Below, in pieces: positions 1-10,719 of a DNA stretch of 64,000 nt (position 1 is the first letter of the stretch; every line of letters starts with the position of its first letter). Position numbers and translations under genes: made by a program. The notes under the pieces were generated by a model. The model was not told the origin of the DNA. It searched no databases and saw only the letters and a list, made by a program, of their open reading frames with translations. Location of the stretch: positions 1 through 64,000 of the forward strand of contig JAMKCH010022276.1 of assembly GCA_023653785.1 (NCBI GenBank), read 5' to 3'. The DNA comes from Ophioderma brevispina (Eukaryota > Echinodermata > Ophiuroidea > Amphilepidida > Ophiodermatidae).

Positions 1-269
1 TGATCGTATCTGCAAAATTGATTTGGCATGCTGATGCCTGATGCGCAAATAAGCTAATGTTCCAAGCTGTTGTACACAAGGCATGGGAACAAACAATAAA
101 ATAAAAAAAATAAAAAAAATGGAAAAAAAATATTTGTTTCGTACCGTTAAATCCAAATGAAATTGCTTGATTCTAACCGAAGGGACATGATAAGAAAGGC
201 TTAAAGATGCATGTAAGCCAGAGAGTTGCATTGGGATCGGTTCTCAGAGTTTATACCTGTTAATTTAAT

Positions 270-339
270 GAGCCAATCCAACTACACTCTTATACAGCAC
301 TTTAGGACTTTTCTTAATCATGTCCTGTTGGATTGGCTC
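270..339. repeat. 13-bp perfect inverted repeat containing CCAAT
   Basis: GAGCCAATCCAAC at 270-282 is the exact reverse complement of GTTGGATTGGCTC at 327-339, with a 44-base loop. Each arm carries a CCAAT pentamer on opposite strands. It may be a small foldback remnant. A promoter role is not supported because no gene lies beside it. Confidence 0.5.
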
Positions 340-534
340 CTACACGACATATGATTGGTTACTAAAGAGTTTTATAACATGTTAATGCATGTAATGCATT
401 CATCAGAAGATACTGTAAGAAAGCTATGAGTCTCAAGGGTTAAGTGTCCGTGTCGTCCGTCATATGTAATGGAGAAACGATGATGAGATTGAAACGATAC
501 ATCTTTTAAAATAATCCAAGTTTTATCAGGTGCT

Positions 535-557
535 CCCCCCCCCCCCCCCCCCCCCCC
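535..557. repeat. Poly-C run (23 C)
   Basis: An uninterrupted run of 23 cytosines. Its exact length is unreliable in most sequencing chemistries. Confidence 0.9.
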
Positions 558-2679
558 GGTTTTTTAATGAAAACAAACAGAGTAAACATGCTATTAGCTA
601 TTCGATTCAACGCTGCTTGTATGAAACTATCAATGGCAATTCAAAAATGCTGAAAAATTGTGTTTTTATTTGAGTTATCCTTAAATTCGTTCATTACATT
701 TTTTTGGAGAAAGGTCCTTTTCCATTTTGTTCATTTATTTTAGGAGAGTACCATGTTGAGTGTTTGTTCCAAAATATTTAAGCTGTGACGTTATGTATAT
801 CCCTAAATTTGTTGTATTATGTGTAAATATTTTTTTAATTAGTCATATTAACTTTTGTATAAGATTATAAAAGGGAGGATGCTGCAACAATGGAGTTTTG
901 CCAATATTTTTTTAAGGTGTTTAAAATCTACGCGAAAGAAGTAAATAACTCCATTTTAGATCTTTTGAGATATGAGCATTAGAGTTTCAAAATGCCACAG
1001 ACAAAGCAAACGAAGGTAGGAACATATAATGCCGAATCTCTGCCCAAACATTATATATTTATATTTATACTAAAAAAATCGGGAATTGATATTTGCAATA
1101 AGGGAGTTCCTCAAACCTCCATTGAAGCAATTAGATTACAATTTAAAAGTTGAGTAAAATATATCTGAACTATTATAACTATTTTGGAATTTATGTACAA
1201 AGATGAAAAACTGATATTTAGAAATCGCTACCTGAGTAATCTAGTACCAAAATTCTTTTAAAAAATCATGACTTCAAGAGTTTCAAACCACCAATAACTC
1301 AATTTAGGTGGCTAAGGAAGCATCTTCTTTCTTGCACTTAGAAGATCAAATGGGTTATTTCGGATTAACACAAAACCACCAATAAATTATGTTTTGTAAA
1401 TATCGCCATTAGGAAGCAAAGGGTTTGTTACAATTTCACTAAATAGCTTATTAGCGTTCTTCAATATACCATTTACACGTAATCGGGTGACCCCTTGGGG
1501 GAAAACAATGAGTATATAAGCCATTATTTACATTACTATGCCCTTCGTTGATGGTTTGGTTCTTTCGCTGATGATTGATAGTGCTTTCGTGTAAACTGGG
1601 TGTTTGAGGTATCTTAATTATAAGTTTAAAATAAATATTTCTTTCCTTTTCAATGCAAAATGTTTTCAGGTATTCCATTTACGGGTGTAACGTGGTTCTA
1701 TAAGAAAGTAAAAGCAATGTTATTATCACGAGTGATGTGCATAAAGTCAATTAGAGCAAGAGCACGGACCCAGGTCAAAAATCATCTTCCAACTCCCGAC
1801 TCAGAAAAGTTTGACACAGTTGGTAGTTAGTATGGACTCTCTATCGATGCTAGGGCAGTTAGTACTCTCAAATTGTGGTGTCACTCTTAAGGTTGCTTAA
1901 TTTAAGGTTACACAGGGGTCAAACTTTTTTTAAAAATGCTCCAATATGTTGATGTTGAAATTATGCCATACTGGCCGTCTAGTAGAAGAATCCAAAAAAT
2001 GTATAGTTTGTACCATCTATGACCAATTGGTTGGTTTTGGAGTTAGTTATAAGGTAAAAATGGATAAAAATGGCTTATATTTAAAAATAGGTCAATTCCA
2101 CACACGACTTGTGTTGAGGGAGCAGTTGAAATACACTATTTTTGTGTTGTTTGGTGGAAGCCATGCGCCCCCCCAAACAAAAGGGGGATTGCTCGGGTCT
2201 AAGGATCATAAGCCATATAAAAGGCCGTCAATATGAAGCACACGAAGTGAGTTGTATGCCAAATTGGTATATTCTCCTGTATATGCGTCTGTTTTTCGGA
2301 ATACGCTATAAGTCAGATATGTGAAATAGACTCGGCGATCTATAGCTTTATCGGTGTCACACACATCTGAAGATATTAAGGCGTCATATAGCCGCCCTCA
2401 GGAGAGTTTATAGCCTGAATTCTCATGATTGATTGACCAATCATTTTAAAGAAATATAAGTACTTTATAACCGATTTTTTTTTAAAAGAAACAAATTAAT
2501 TTAAAAAAGCCATATTTCAATTGGTTTGCATTGATGATTCAAGTAGGTGTGCTAGGAGCTTGAATCGTTGTTATTATTTGGCTATTATTGGGTGTTCGTC
2601 AGTCACTTTGTTGCCTGGTTAGCTAGCTATCTTCAGATAATATCACAATATCACTGACTATAAACTCAGGGAAGCATTG

Positions 2680-3706
2680 TCCCATGGATTACAACTCCTA
2701 GTGTTAGTTATCCACAGGACAATAATATCCCGTTCCATGGTCCAGGGGACCATAGTATTCAGTTGTTAGTTGTCCACTGGACATTAATACCAGAAACTGG
2801 TCCATGGGACCATGATACCCAGTTTTTGTTGTCAATGGCCATTAATTATCAGATGCCATGAAGGTCCAGGGCACAATTGATACCAGTGTTTAGTTGTCCC
2901 AATGGACATTTCATGTCGATGCCATGGTCAAGGGACATGGATTACTAGTGTTAGTTGTCCACGGAACATTAATATCCATTATCATGGTCCCTGCAGGTGA
3001 CCATGATACCTAGGTGTTAGTGTCCATGGACGGTAATATCAGATATCATGTCCAATGGCATGATACCCAGTGTTAGTTGTCCACTGGAACAATTAATATC
3101 AGATACCCATGTCCAGGGATATGGTACCAGTGGTGTAGTCAATGGACTTTACTGTATCATCATGGTCCAGGGGAACATGATACCCAGTGTTAGGTTGTCC
3201 ACTGTACATTAAATATCAATATCATGGTCCAATGGACCATAAAACCAGTGTCAATGGTCCAAGGGACATTCAGGTCAGATGCCATGGTCCAGGGGACAAT
3301 GATACCCAGTGTTAGTGTATATGAACATTAATATCCATATTAATGGTCCAGGCAGGGGACTGATACCTAGTGTTAGTTGTACATGGAATCGTTAAATATC
3401 AATATATGGTCCAGTGGACCATGATACCCAGTGTTAGTTGGTCCACTGAGACATTAATATCAGATACCTGGTCCCAGGGGGACGATGGTACCCAGTGGTG
3501 TATGCCCACTGGACTTTACTGTCCGTCATCGTGTGTCCAGTGGACCATGATACCCAGTGTAGTTGTCCACTGTACATAATATAAGATATCATGGTCCAAT
3601 GGACCATTAAAACCAGTGTCAGTTGTCCACTGGACGTTAATATCCATTACCATGATCCAGGGGACCATGATACGCAGTTTGGAAAGTCCACTGGACATTA
3701 ATGTCA
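2680..3706. repeat. ~61-bp satellite, 17 units, internally palindromic
   Basis: Seventeen units follow each other at about 61-bp spacing, marked by GTGTTAGTTGTCC near 2701, 2763, 2887, 2948, 3070, 3370, 3430 and so on. Each unit holds two short palindromes, GTCCACTGGAC and GGTCCAGGGGACC. Units 8 and 14, 9 and 15, and 10 and 16 are closer to each other than to their neighbours, suggesting a six-unit higher-order period of about 365 bp. The short reading frames on both strands are by-products of the repeat. Confidence 0.85.
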
Positions 3707-4454
3707 AAGAATTAAACAATTATTCCCTGTGCTGAAACATGAATATAATGCAGTTCATACGTGAGTGCAGTTGAAGGTTAAACTCTATTTAATGAGAAAT
3801 ATTGTATGTAATGGGTAAATTGGGGACCAAGGAATATATAAAAACCTTATTATTTTACTAATTCCCCGGTCTACAAAAGGGAAGGCGTGCCAGTGACCAG
3901 GATGTTATGGGGGGGAGGGACAGGGACAATTTTTGTCAAAATGGGGATTTTCTCCAAAATTCGGTCCTCCCAACCAAAACAAAGGGGGGGATTAGCGTGG
4001 CAAATAGTGGACCTTTTACCAAATGTTAAATTTTTTTCGACAAACAGCATTATGTATTTTTTAAGCCTTTTTTAGCTTTATGGTTGGCCCTTTTTCGCTA
4101 ACCCGCCCCCCACTGGGGGAAGTGAATTGTGAAACACCTCCTGATTTTCCTCGCTTAATAAAATAAAGGATTTTTATGACAGTTGTGATATAATAGTATT
4201 ACTACGTTTGTGAAGTTAGCTTTTGCTGATTGAACATGTTTTACTGAAATGTCGAATATTGTATTTGATTATTAGAATTATGTTGAGACATGTTAGGATT
4301 CCACTTCACCTGATTAATGTTGTGTCAATTTAAAACCATATTGCAAAAGAGGCTCCATAATAATATAGCCGAAAAAGATAACCCTCGTATACCGAAGGGG
4401 GGTACCCCCTTTTATCGAACCATGGTCCCCTCCCCTCCTCCGTAGTCACTACTC
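3707..4454. other. Unclassified spacer
   Basis: AT-rich DNA with G-rich patches near 3905-3925 and 4395-4410. No gene, RNA or repeat family was recognised. Confidence 0.5.
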
Positions 4455-5512
4455 CGTACATTTTTTGTCCCCCACCTCTTTTCCCTTTTTACTCCTCCCC
4501 CTCTCTCCAGTTCATCCCCTCGGTCCCCACTTCCGCACTCTCTTACCCTTTCCCTTATACCTTATTCCATCTCACTTCACTTTCCTTCTCTCTAACTCTT
4601 ATTTGTTCCAGCTCCTACACCCCCCTCTCTCTGCCTTTTCCACTCCCTTCTACTCGTCTCCCATCTTTTCGTTTTTACGTCATTGTGCCCCACACTTCTC
4701 CTTTCTCCCTCAACCTCCCCTTTCTACCCTCATTTTTCTCCTTTTCCTTTCCCTCCCTCTCTCTTCTGTCTCTTCCTCCTCCGCCCCCCAATCTTTGACA
4801 CTCTACCTCCGATCACTTCTCACTGCACTTCTATACTCTCTTACCCTTTTTTCCCTTCTTACCTACACTTTCCCCTTTCTTCTCTTCTTTTCCCCAGGGC
4901 AGACACTTACACTTTTCTCCCTGCTTCCGTTACTCCCCCCTTGCCCCTATCTCTTGGCCCTACTTTATTAATCATCCCTATTTTCCTGCGTTTCATCTTT
5001 CTTTTCTCCAACACCCTTCGCCTCACTAGTTTTACCTATCTCCTGTCCCCCGTCTTTATCTCTCTGTAACCCTGTCTATTACCATTCCGCCTCCTATTTA
5101 TTTTTCGTTCTTTCTCCATGACCCTCTCCTCTCTTTTTTCGTCTTTGTTGACATATCTATCTTCTTTTCTCTGGTTTCTCCGCTCCCTCCTTTCCTTACG
5201 CTTGCCTTCTCCTCTCCCCATGCTTCCCTCTGCGTCCCCCCACTTCTCCCTATCGTTTGCATCTCTTGTTCCATAGTTTCCTCCCGTACCCCTCCCCCTT
5301 CACTTCACTTTGTCCTTGCACACCCCCTTCCATCGCCATCCCCCTTCACGTCCTGATTCCTCAACTCCTCTGCGCACCTCCCTCCACTTTATCGGCCCCC
5401 TTCTTCCCCTCCCCTCCCTCCTACTTCTTTTTTTATTTCCCCTCCTCCACCCCCGTTCTTATTCCCCTCCTCACGCGCCCCCCCCCCCCCGCCCACTTGT
5501 CGGGACAGGATA
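4455..5512. repeat. ~1.06-kb polypyrimidine tract
   Basis: The plus strand is almost entirely C and T for about one kilobase, so the minus strand is nearly all purine. Open frames here (for example 4465-4971) translate to monotonous Ser/Leu/Pro/Phe and are open only because C/T-rich DNA lacks stop codons. Such tracts can form triplex (H-DNA) structures and are prone to replication slippage. No unit length is obvious. Confidence 0.85.
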
Positions 5513-5514
5513 CC

Positions 5515-7098
5515 TAAATGTTTAGGATGTTCACTTTTCCATGTTCTAAATAGTCAGTCAGTCTTACAGCCATCTTAGCTAATTTACAGTTTACAATGTA
5601 AACCCATGTTTTGATCACTTTAAAAAAACTTAAACGTTTTCGACAAGCAAAAAAAGGAAAAATACTCGGTCCTCGGACCGCAGTGTCGCCTGCCATCGCC
5701 GTTTGTAAGGATAGTATCATATGGACCTTCACCTTAGCATGTGATCTTTGGACCACATCAAGAAATGAGGGATCCAATGTGCAACTATGACTCAAGTTTG
5801 GTTTCCAATTGCAACTTCAAATTTTCAATTTAGGTCCATTTTACATTTTATCTTACAAATGGACCTCACAGGCCTTTGACCTTGGGATGGGACCTTTGAT
5901 CTCATTAAACAAAATGAGGGATCCAATGTTCAATATTGACTCAAGTTTGGTTCCAACTGAACTTACAACTTTGCAATTTGGTCATTTTACATTTCACCTA
6001 TCTTACAAATTGACCTCACAGGACCTTTGACCTGGGGATGTTGGGACCTTATCTCAGCCAATGAATCTCAAAGTTGGTTTAAATCAATCACAGTATGCGG
6101 ATATATTACAAGCAAATGTTATTAACCCTTTTTCACAACAACAACAAAACAGACATCAACAGACTAAAACAACAGATAAGGGACTGCGACACAACAAATA
6201 CCCACCCTCTTCCATCAAACATAACAAATATTAAAATTAGGCACTTCCACATTTAGATCAGCGCAATGTGATTGTGATTTTTAACTCGGAGTTAAAAATG
6301 TTTGAAACATTGTATTTTTCCTAAACGCATTAGAAAAAAACATCAAGCATTTTAAAATAAAAACACTAGGTTTCAAATTTTCACACCAGTGTTTAAATTA
6401 GAGTATGACATTAGGTTTAGAAATTGCCATTTGGACATCAATGCTTATGATCATGATTAATTTGACAAATTGATGTTATTGCAGCTGAACAGTTATGTTT
6501 ACAAAGGGATGACAAGAATATGTCAAACTTGGACTATGATTCAAATTTTGATAGAAACCTTAAAAGATCATATTTTGGACACCGAGGTATTTTTTAAGAT
6601 GTAGTAGCTTTTATTCCACTTCTGATTTAGCTGATTCTGTTACTCATGGAAAGATATTGTGTGTATTAGAGGTCAAGGGGCGTGATATATATACGACAAC
6701 AGCAGAAACGGCCCTGCAGTTATGGGGTTTCCCTCCATTTTTTAAACGATTCCATCTTATTTTCACCCGAATTTTCATTTTAAAAATTGGTGGCAAATGA
6801 TAAGGACTGCATGAGAATATTATAATACATGCAATTAATTTTTTTTATTACCCCCACTATATAATGGCAAATGTCAACTTCTATTTATACCGACCATAAT
6901 CTATAACTGCTCATGCATAAATATGGTAATAATCAAGTTATACTTTTCATTAGATGTTTCATATACACGTGTTTTAGCATTATGGTACTGAACCAGGAGA
7001 GCTGGGTTATCTCTTTCAAAATTGTAAATTTATGGAATAAATTTTGGCTGAGCTGCAACAAAAGTAAGTCTTAAAAAAACTTCTTAATAAACACCTTA
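5515..7098 (+). repeat. Interspersed repeat R1, copy 1
   Basis: This block matches 8517-10096 from end to end in the same orientation, from the AATGTTTA...GGATG start to the CTTAATAAACACCTTA end. Differences are mostly single-base insertions and deletions scattered along the length. No coding capacity, terminal inverted repeat or poly-A tail was seen. The family could be a non-autonomous transposon or a duplicated segment. Confidence 0.85.
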
Positions 7099-7153
7099 TG
7101 GGGCGACTTTGTTTGGGAGCGACTTTGTTTGGGGGCGACTTGACCAGGTTCCG

Positions 7154-7540
7154 TTACGACCTTTAGAAAACCGGTGTGAAAGCAGATATAGTCCGGCGGG
7201 AGCCATAGTCCGGGGCTCCATAGACGATAACGGAATAAAGCGTGAAACTAATGTTAGGTGAAGAGTCAACTGAATCGATTGCCCTATTGTTCACCATTGT
7301 TCCCGGACTATGAGTACGCCGGACAATAATTACTTCTACACCGGGCTTATGCTTATGCAGATGCGGTGATGCAGTGAGCGCGCCCAAACCCAGCTGCTGT
7401 TCATGAATACAACCGATATCGATCGCTACGAGTGAACTTTGAATTTATGCGGTCACATTTCCGAACACAGCTGGGCATGGGCGCGCTCACTGCATCACCG
7501 CATCTGCATAAGCATAAGCCCGGTTTTCTAAAGGTCGTAA
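7154..7540. mobile_element. Foldback (MITE-like) element with nested inverted repeats
   Basis: The ends are inverted copies starting TTACGACCTTTAG (left) and finishing at 7540 (right). A second pair of long arms, 7341-7396 and 7468-7523, is also inverted and carries ATGCGGTGATGCAGTGAGCG. The inner segment (about 7185-7325) has its own inverted ends, GTCCGGCG and CGCCGGAC. That segment, around AACGGAATAAAGCGTG, is related to 24085-24240 and 30715-30880. There is no transposase. No clean target duplication was seen. Confidence 0.75.
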
Positions 7541-8516
7541 TCGTAATTTCATAAGTGCAAGAAATTTAAATAAAATAATGGGTTGACCTCAAAATAATTG
7601 CAACACAAACAATTTTGTTGTTGTGTATACAGCGGCGGATTTAAGAAAAAGGGCCTTGTCAGCAGCTTAAGGTTGCTTTAGTGCGACTTGGGGTGTATGA
7701 GGGGGAAAATCCGATGTAACGTTTTCAGAATGCTCCGATTCTTTCAAAATGGCCCTAAATTCTTCATATAGTCCCAACATAGACCCAAAGGACCATAAAA
7801 TATAATACTTGCACTCATTTCACCATTTTAGTCACGTAATTAGAGGTCAACATGTAACAATGGCCTATCCTATGGGAGTCATTAATGCTTTAAAGACACT
7901 ATCAGCGATCCATCTGAAAGAGTCAAAATATTTGAATTTTGCAGGAATAGCTTAAAGAGACATGAGGATATTTCCAGGAAGAAGCGCCCCCAACTTTTCT
8001 CGAACCCCGGTTTTTACATATTTGGAATGCTTACCAATGTATTAAATCACACCTGAAGTGAATAAGCCGAATACGGCGTCTTTATGTAATAAGATGATGA
8101 TTTAGTAGTTTCTGTCGTGCACGACAGAAAGTCAAAGCATGGTTTTCTATGGGGAACGATTACGATAGCAGGCAAGTTCAAGACAAGGTTAGCAGTTTCT
8201 TTTGCACTTGTTTGTCCAATAAACCTTCGAACGTTCTCGGTAGGTGGTCTACAACCGATCCAGTGAAATTTGAGAGAAATTCGCATCCTAAAAAAATCTC
8301 CTCCTGTCACTTAAGGATAAAGCGGTAGAATTAGATCGTTATTTTTTCCAACTGAAAATTGACAGAAAGGGAAGAAAACAACATTGTTTATGAATCTCCA
8401 TTCAATTAGTATGTGTCCGTACGGACAGAAATGACTATATCCGATTTTGTTTTAATTAGGTTGCTTTTGGTCTTCCCACTTGTAGGGTATGTTACTTAAT
8501 ATCTAATTTACTATAT
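7541..8516. other. Unclassified spacer between R1 copies
   Basis: No gene or repeat family was recognised. A minus-strand open frame at 8047-8310 resembles no known protein and has no supporting context. Confidence 0.5.
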
Positions 8517-10096
8517 AAAATGTTTAAAGGATGTCACTTTTCCATGTTCTAAATAGTCAGTCAGTCTTTACAGCCATCTTAGCTAATTTACAGTTTACAA
8601 TGTAAATCCATTATGTTTTGATCACTTTTAAAAAACTTAAACGTTTTCGACAAAGCAAAAAAAGGAAAAATACATCGGTCCTCGGACCGCATGTGTCGCC
8701 TGCCGTCGCAGTTTGTAATGATAGGTCTCATATGACCTTTGACCTTAGCATGTGATCTTTGACCACATCAAGAAATGAGGATCCAATGTTGCACCTATGA
8801 CTCAAGTTTGGTTCCAATTGAACTTCAACTTTTCAATTTAGGTCAATTTTACATTTTCATCTTACAACTTGACCTCACATGACCTTTGACCTTGGGATGT
8901 GACCTTTGATCTCATTAACAAATGAGGGATCCAATGTTGCACCTATGACTCAAGTTTGGTTCCAACTGAACTTCAACTTTTCAATTTAGGTCAATTTTAC
9001 ATTTTCAGCCTATCTTACAACTTGACCTCACATGACCTTTGACCTTGGGATGTGACCTTTATCTCAGCAAATGCTCTCAAGTTTGGTTTAAATCCATCAA
9101 AGTATGCGGATATTACAAGCAAATGTTATTAACCCTTTTTCACAACAACAACAACAGACATCAACAGACATCAATAACAACAGACTACAGTGGACATGCG
9201 ACACAAAAATACCCACCCTATTCCATCAAACATAACAAATATTAAAATTAGGCACTTCCACATTTAGATCAGCGCAATGTGATTTTTAACTCGAGTAAAC
9301 GTGTTGAAAATTGTATTTTTCCTAAACGCATTAGACAAACATCAAGGCATTTAAAAATTAAACACTAGTGTTCAAATTTTAACACCAGTGTTTAAATTAG
9401 AGTATTGACATTTAGTGTTTAGAAATTGCCATTTGGACATCAATGCTTATTGATCATGATAATTTGACACATGATGTTTATTGCCTCTGAACATGTTATG
9501 TTTACAAAGGGATGACAAGAATCTTGTCAAACTTGACTATGATCAAATTTTTTGACTAGAAACCTTAAAAGATCATATTTTGACACCGAGGTATTTTTAA
9601 GAGTATAGCTTTTATTCCACTTCTGATTTTAGCTGATTCTGTTACTCATGAAGATATTTGTTTGTATAGAGTCAAGGGGCGTGATATATACGACAACAGC
9701 AGAAACGGCCCTGCAGTTATGGGGTTTCCCTCCATTTTTTAACCGATTCCATCTTATTTTCACCCGATTTTCATTTTAAAAAATGGTGGCAAATGATAAG
9801 GACTGCATGAGAATATTATCATACATGCAATTTAATTTTTTTATTACCACCACTATATAATGGCAAATGTCAACTTCTAGTTATACCGACCATAATCTAT
9901 AACTGCTCATGCATAAATATGGTAATAATTCAAGTTATACTTTTCATTAGATTTTTCAATATACACGTGTTTTCGATTTATGGTACTGAACCAGGAGAGC
10001 TGGGTCTATCTCTTTCAAAATTGTAAATTTATGGAATAAATTTTGGCTGAGCTGCAAAAATGTAAGCTCTTAAAAAACTTCTTAATAAACACCTTA
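8517..10096 (+). repeat. Interspersed repeat R1, copy 2
   Basis: Same-strand copy of 5515-7098, about 1.58 kb long and displaced by about 3.0 kb. This copy reads more regularly, so its internal motifs are easier to trust. An internal segment is itself duplicated: about 8870-9000 and 9023-9060 both start with the TTGACCTCACATGACC block. Confidence 0.85.
8733..9058 (-). promoter_or_regulatory. Arrays of AGGTCA-type nuclear-receptor half-sites
   Basis: The hexamer TGACCT (AGGTCA on the minus strand) occurs at 8733 and 8740 (direct repeat, spacing 1). It recurs at 8870, 8880, 8887 and 8900, and again at 9023, 9033, 9040 and 9053. Within each later cluster the spacings are 4, 1 and 7. Spacings 1 and 4 are known binding arrangements for nuclear-receptor dimers. 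The match is visible in sequence; binding is inference. The sites belong to a repeat, and no target gene is visible nearby. Confidence 0.35.
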
Positions 10097-10119
10097 CCCT
10101 AAGACGAATATGATATCTA

Positions 10120-10719
10120 CACTGTAAAGAAAAACCTAACCTGTAAATTTTAACCGTAAAATCCTGGTATCCCATTCTGCCACAAACCCAGTAAAAATTA
10201 CAGTATAAAAATTAATCTAATCAAACCCACTTAAAACATAATATTTGGTGAGTTATACAGAGATTGTGAATGTGTGGAGAATAAAAAATCACTGACGAAA
10301 CACCCTAACTTAGTAGGCCTATCAACAATTTTTTACAGTGCATATTCTGTAAAATTTTACAGTTTGTCGTAAAATGTATTACATCAAACTGTAAAATATA
10401 CAGTAAATTTGAATGAAATCCTGTAAAAGCTGTATTTTTACCGGGTTTTGTGGGCAGAATGGATGCCAGGATTTCCCGGTAAATTTACAGTATTTTTTCC
10501 TGTACAATTTAGTACTTAAATCGTATACTGAAAATTCATAATAATAATGTTGAAATACTCATTAGAATTCGAATAAAAGCTCCACTTTTAAATTTATTCA
10601 TCATAGGCCTGGAAAATGAACATAAACTTTACAATATGTTGCTGTATTTAAATACCAGTCAAATACTGTATTTTTTACAGTATTTCACTGTTACAAATTG
10701 CACGGTATTTTTTACAGTG
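10120..10719. mobile_element. 600-bp MITE with CACTG termini
   Basis: The element starts CACTGTAAA and ends TTTACAGTG, flanked on both sides by TA. Long internal arms are inverted copies: about 10135-10205 and 10429-10505 share the complement pair around ATTCTGCC and GGCAGAAT. Many CTGTAAA/TTTACAG motifs are spread through it. There is no coding region. CACTG ends with a 2-3 bp duplication suggest EnSpm/CACTA-type DNA transposons, which is inference from the ends only. Confidence 0.7.

Larger units (their letters stand above)
1..2679. other. AT-rich non-genic DNA
   Basis: No reading frame here looks like a protein. The longest, at 1946-2236 on the plus strand, resembles no family I know and has biased low-complexity composition. 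Visible small structures are an A-rich stretch near 90-130, an inverted repeat at 270-339 and a C run at 535-557. Confidence 0.6.

Noticed and set aside
2680..3706. CRISPR-like palindromic repeats
   Set aside because: Units are back to back with no unrelated spacers; this is a satellite.
4465..5525. Long plus-strand open frames of up to 168 codons
   Set aside because: They come from C/T-rich DNA that lacks stop codons; the peptides are low-complexity with no domain.
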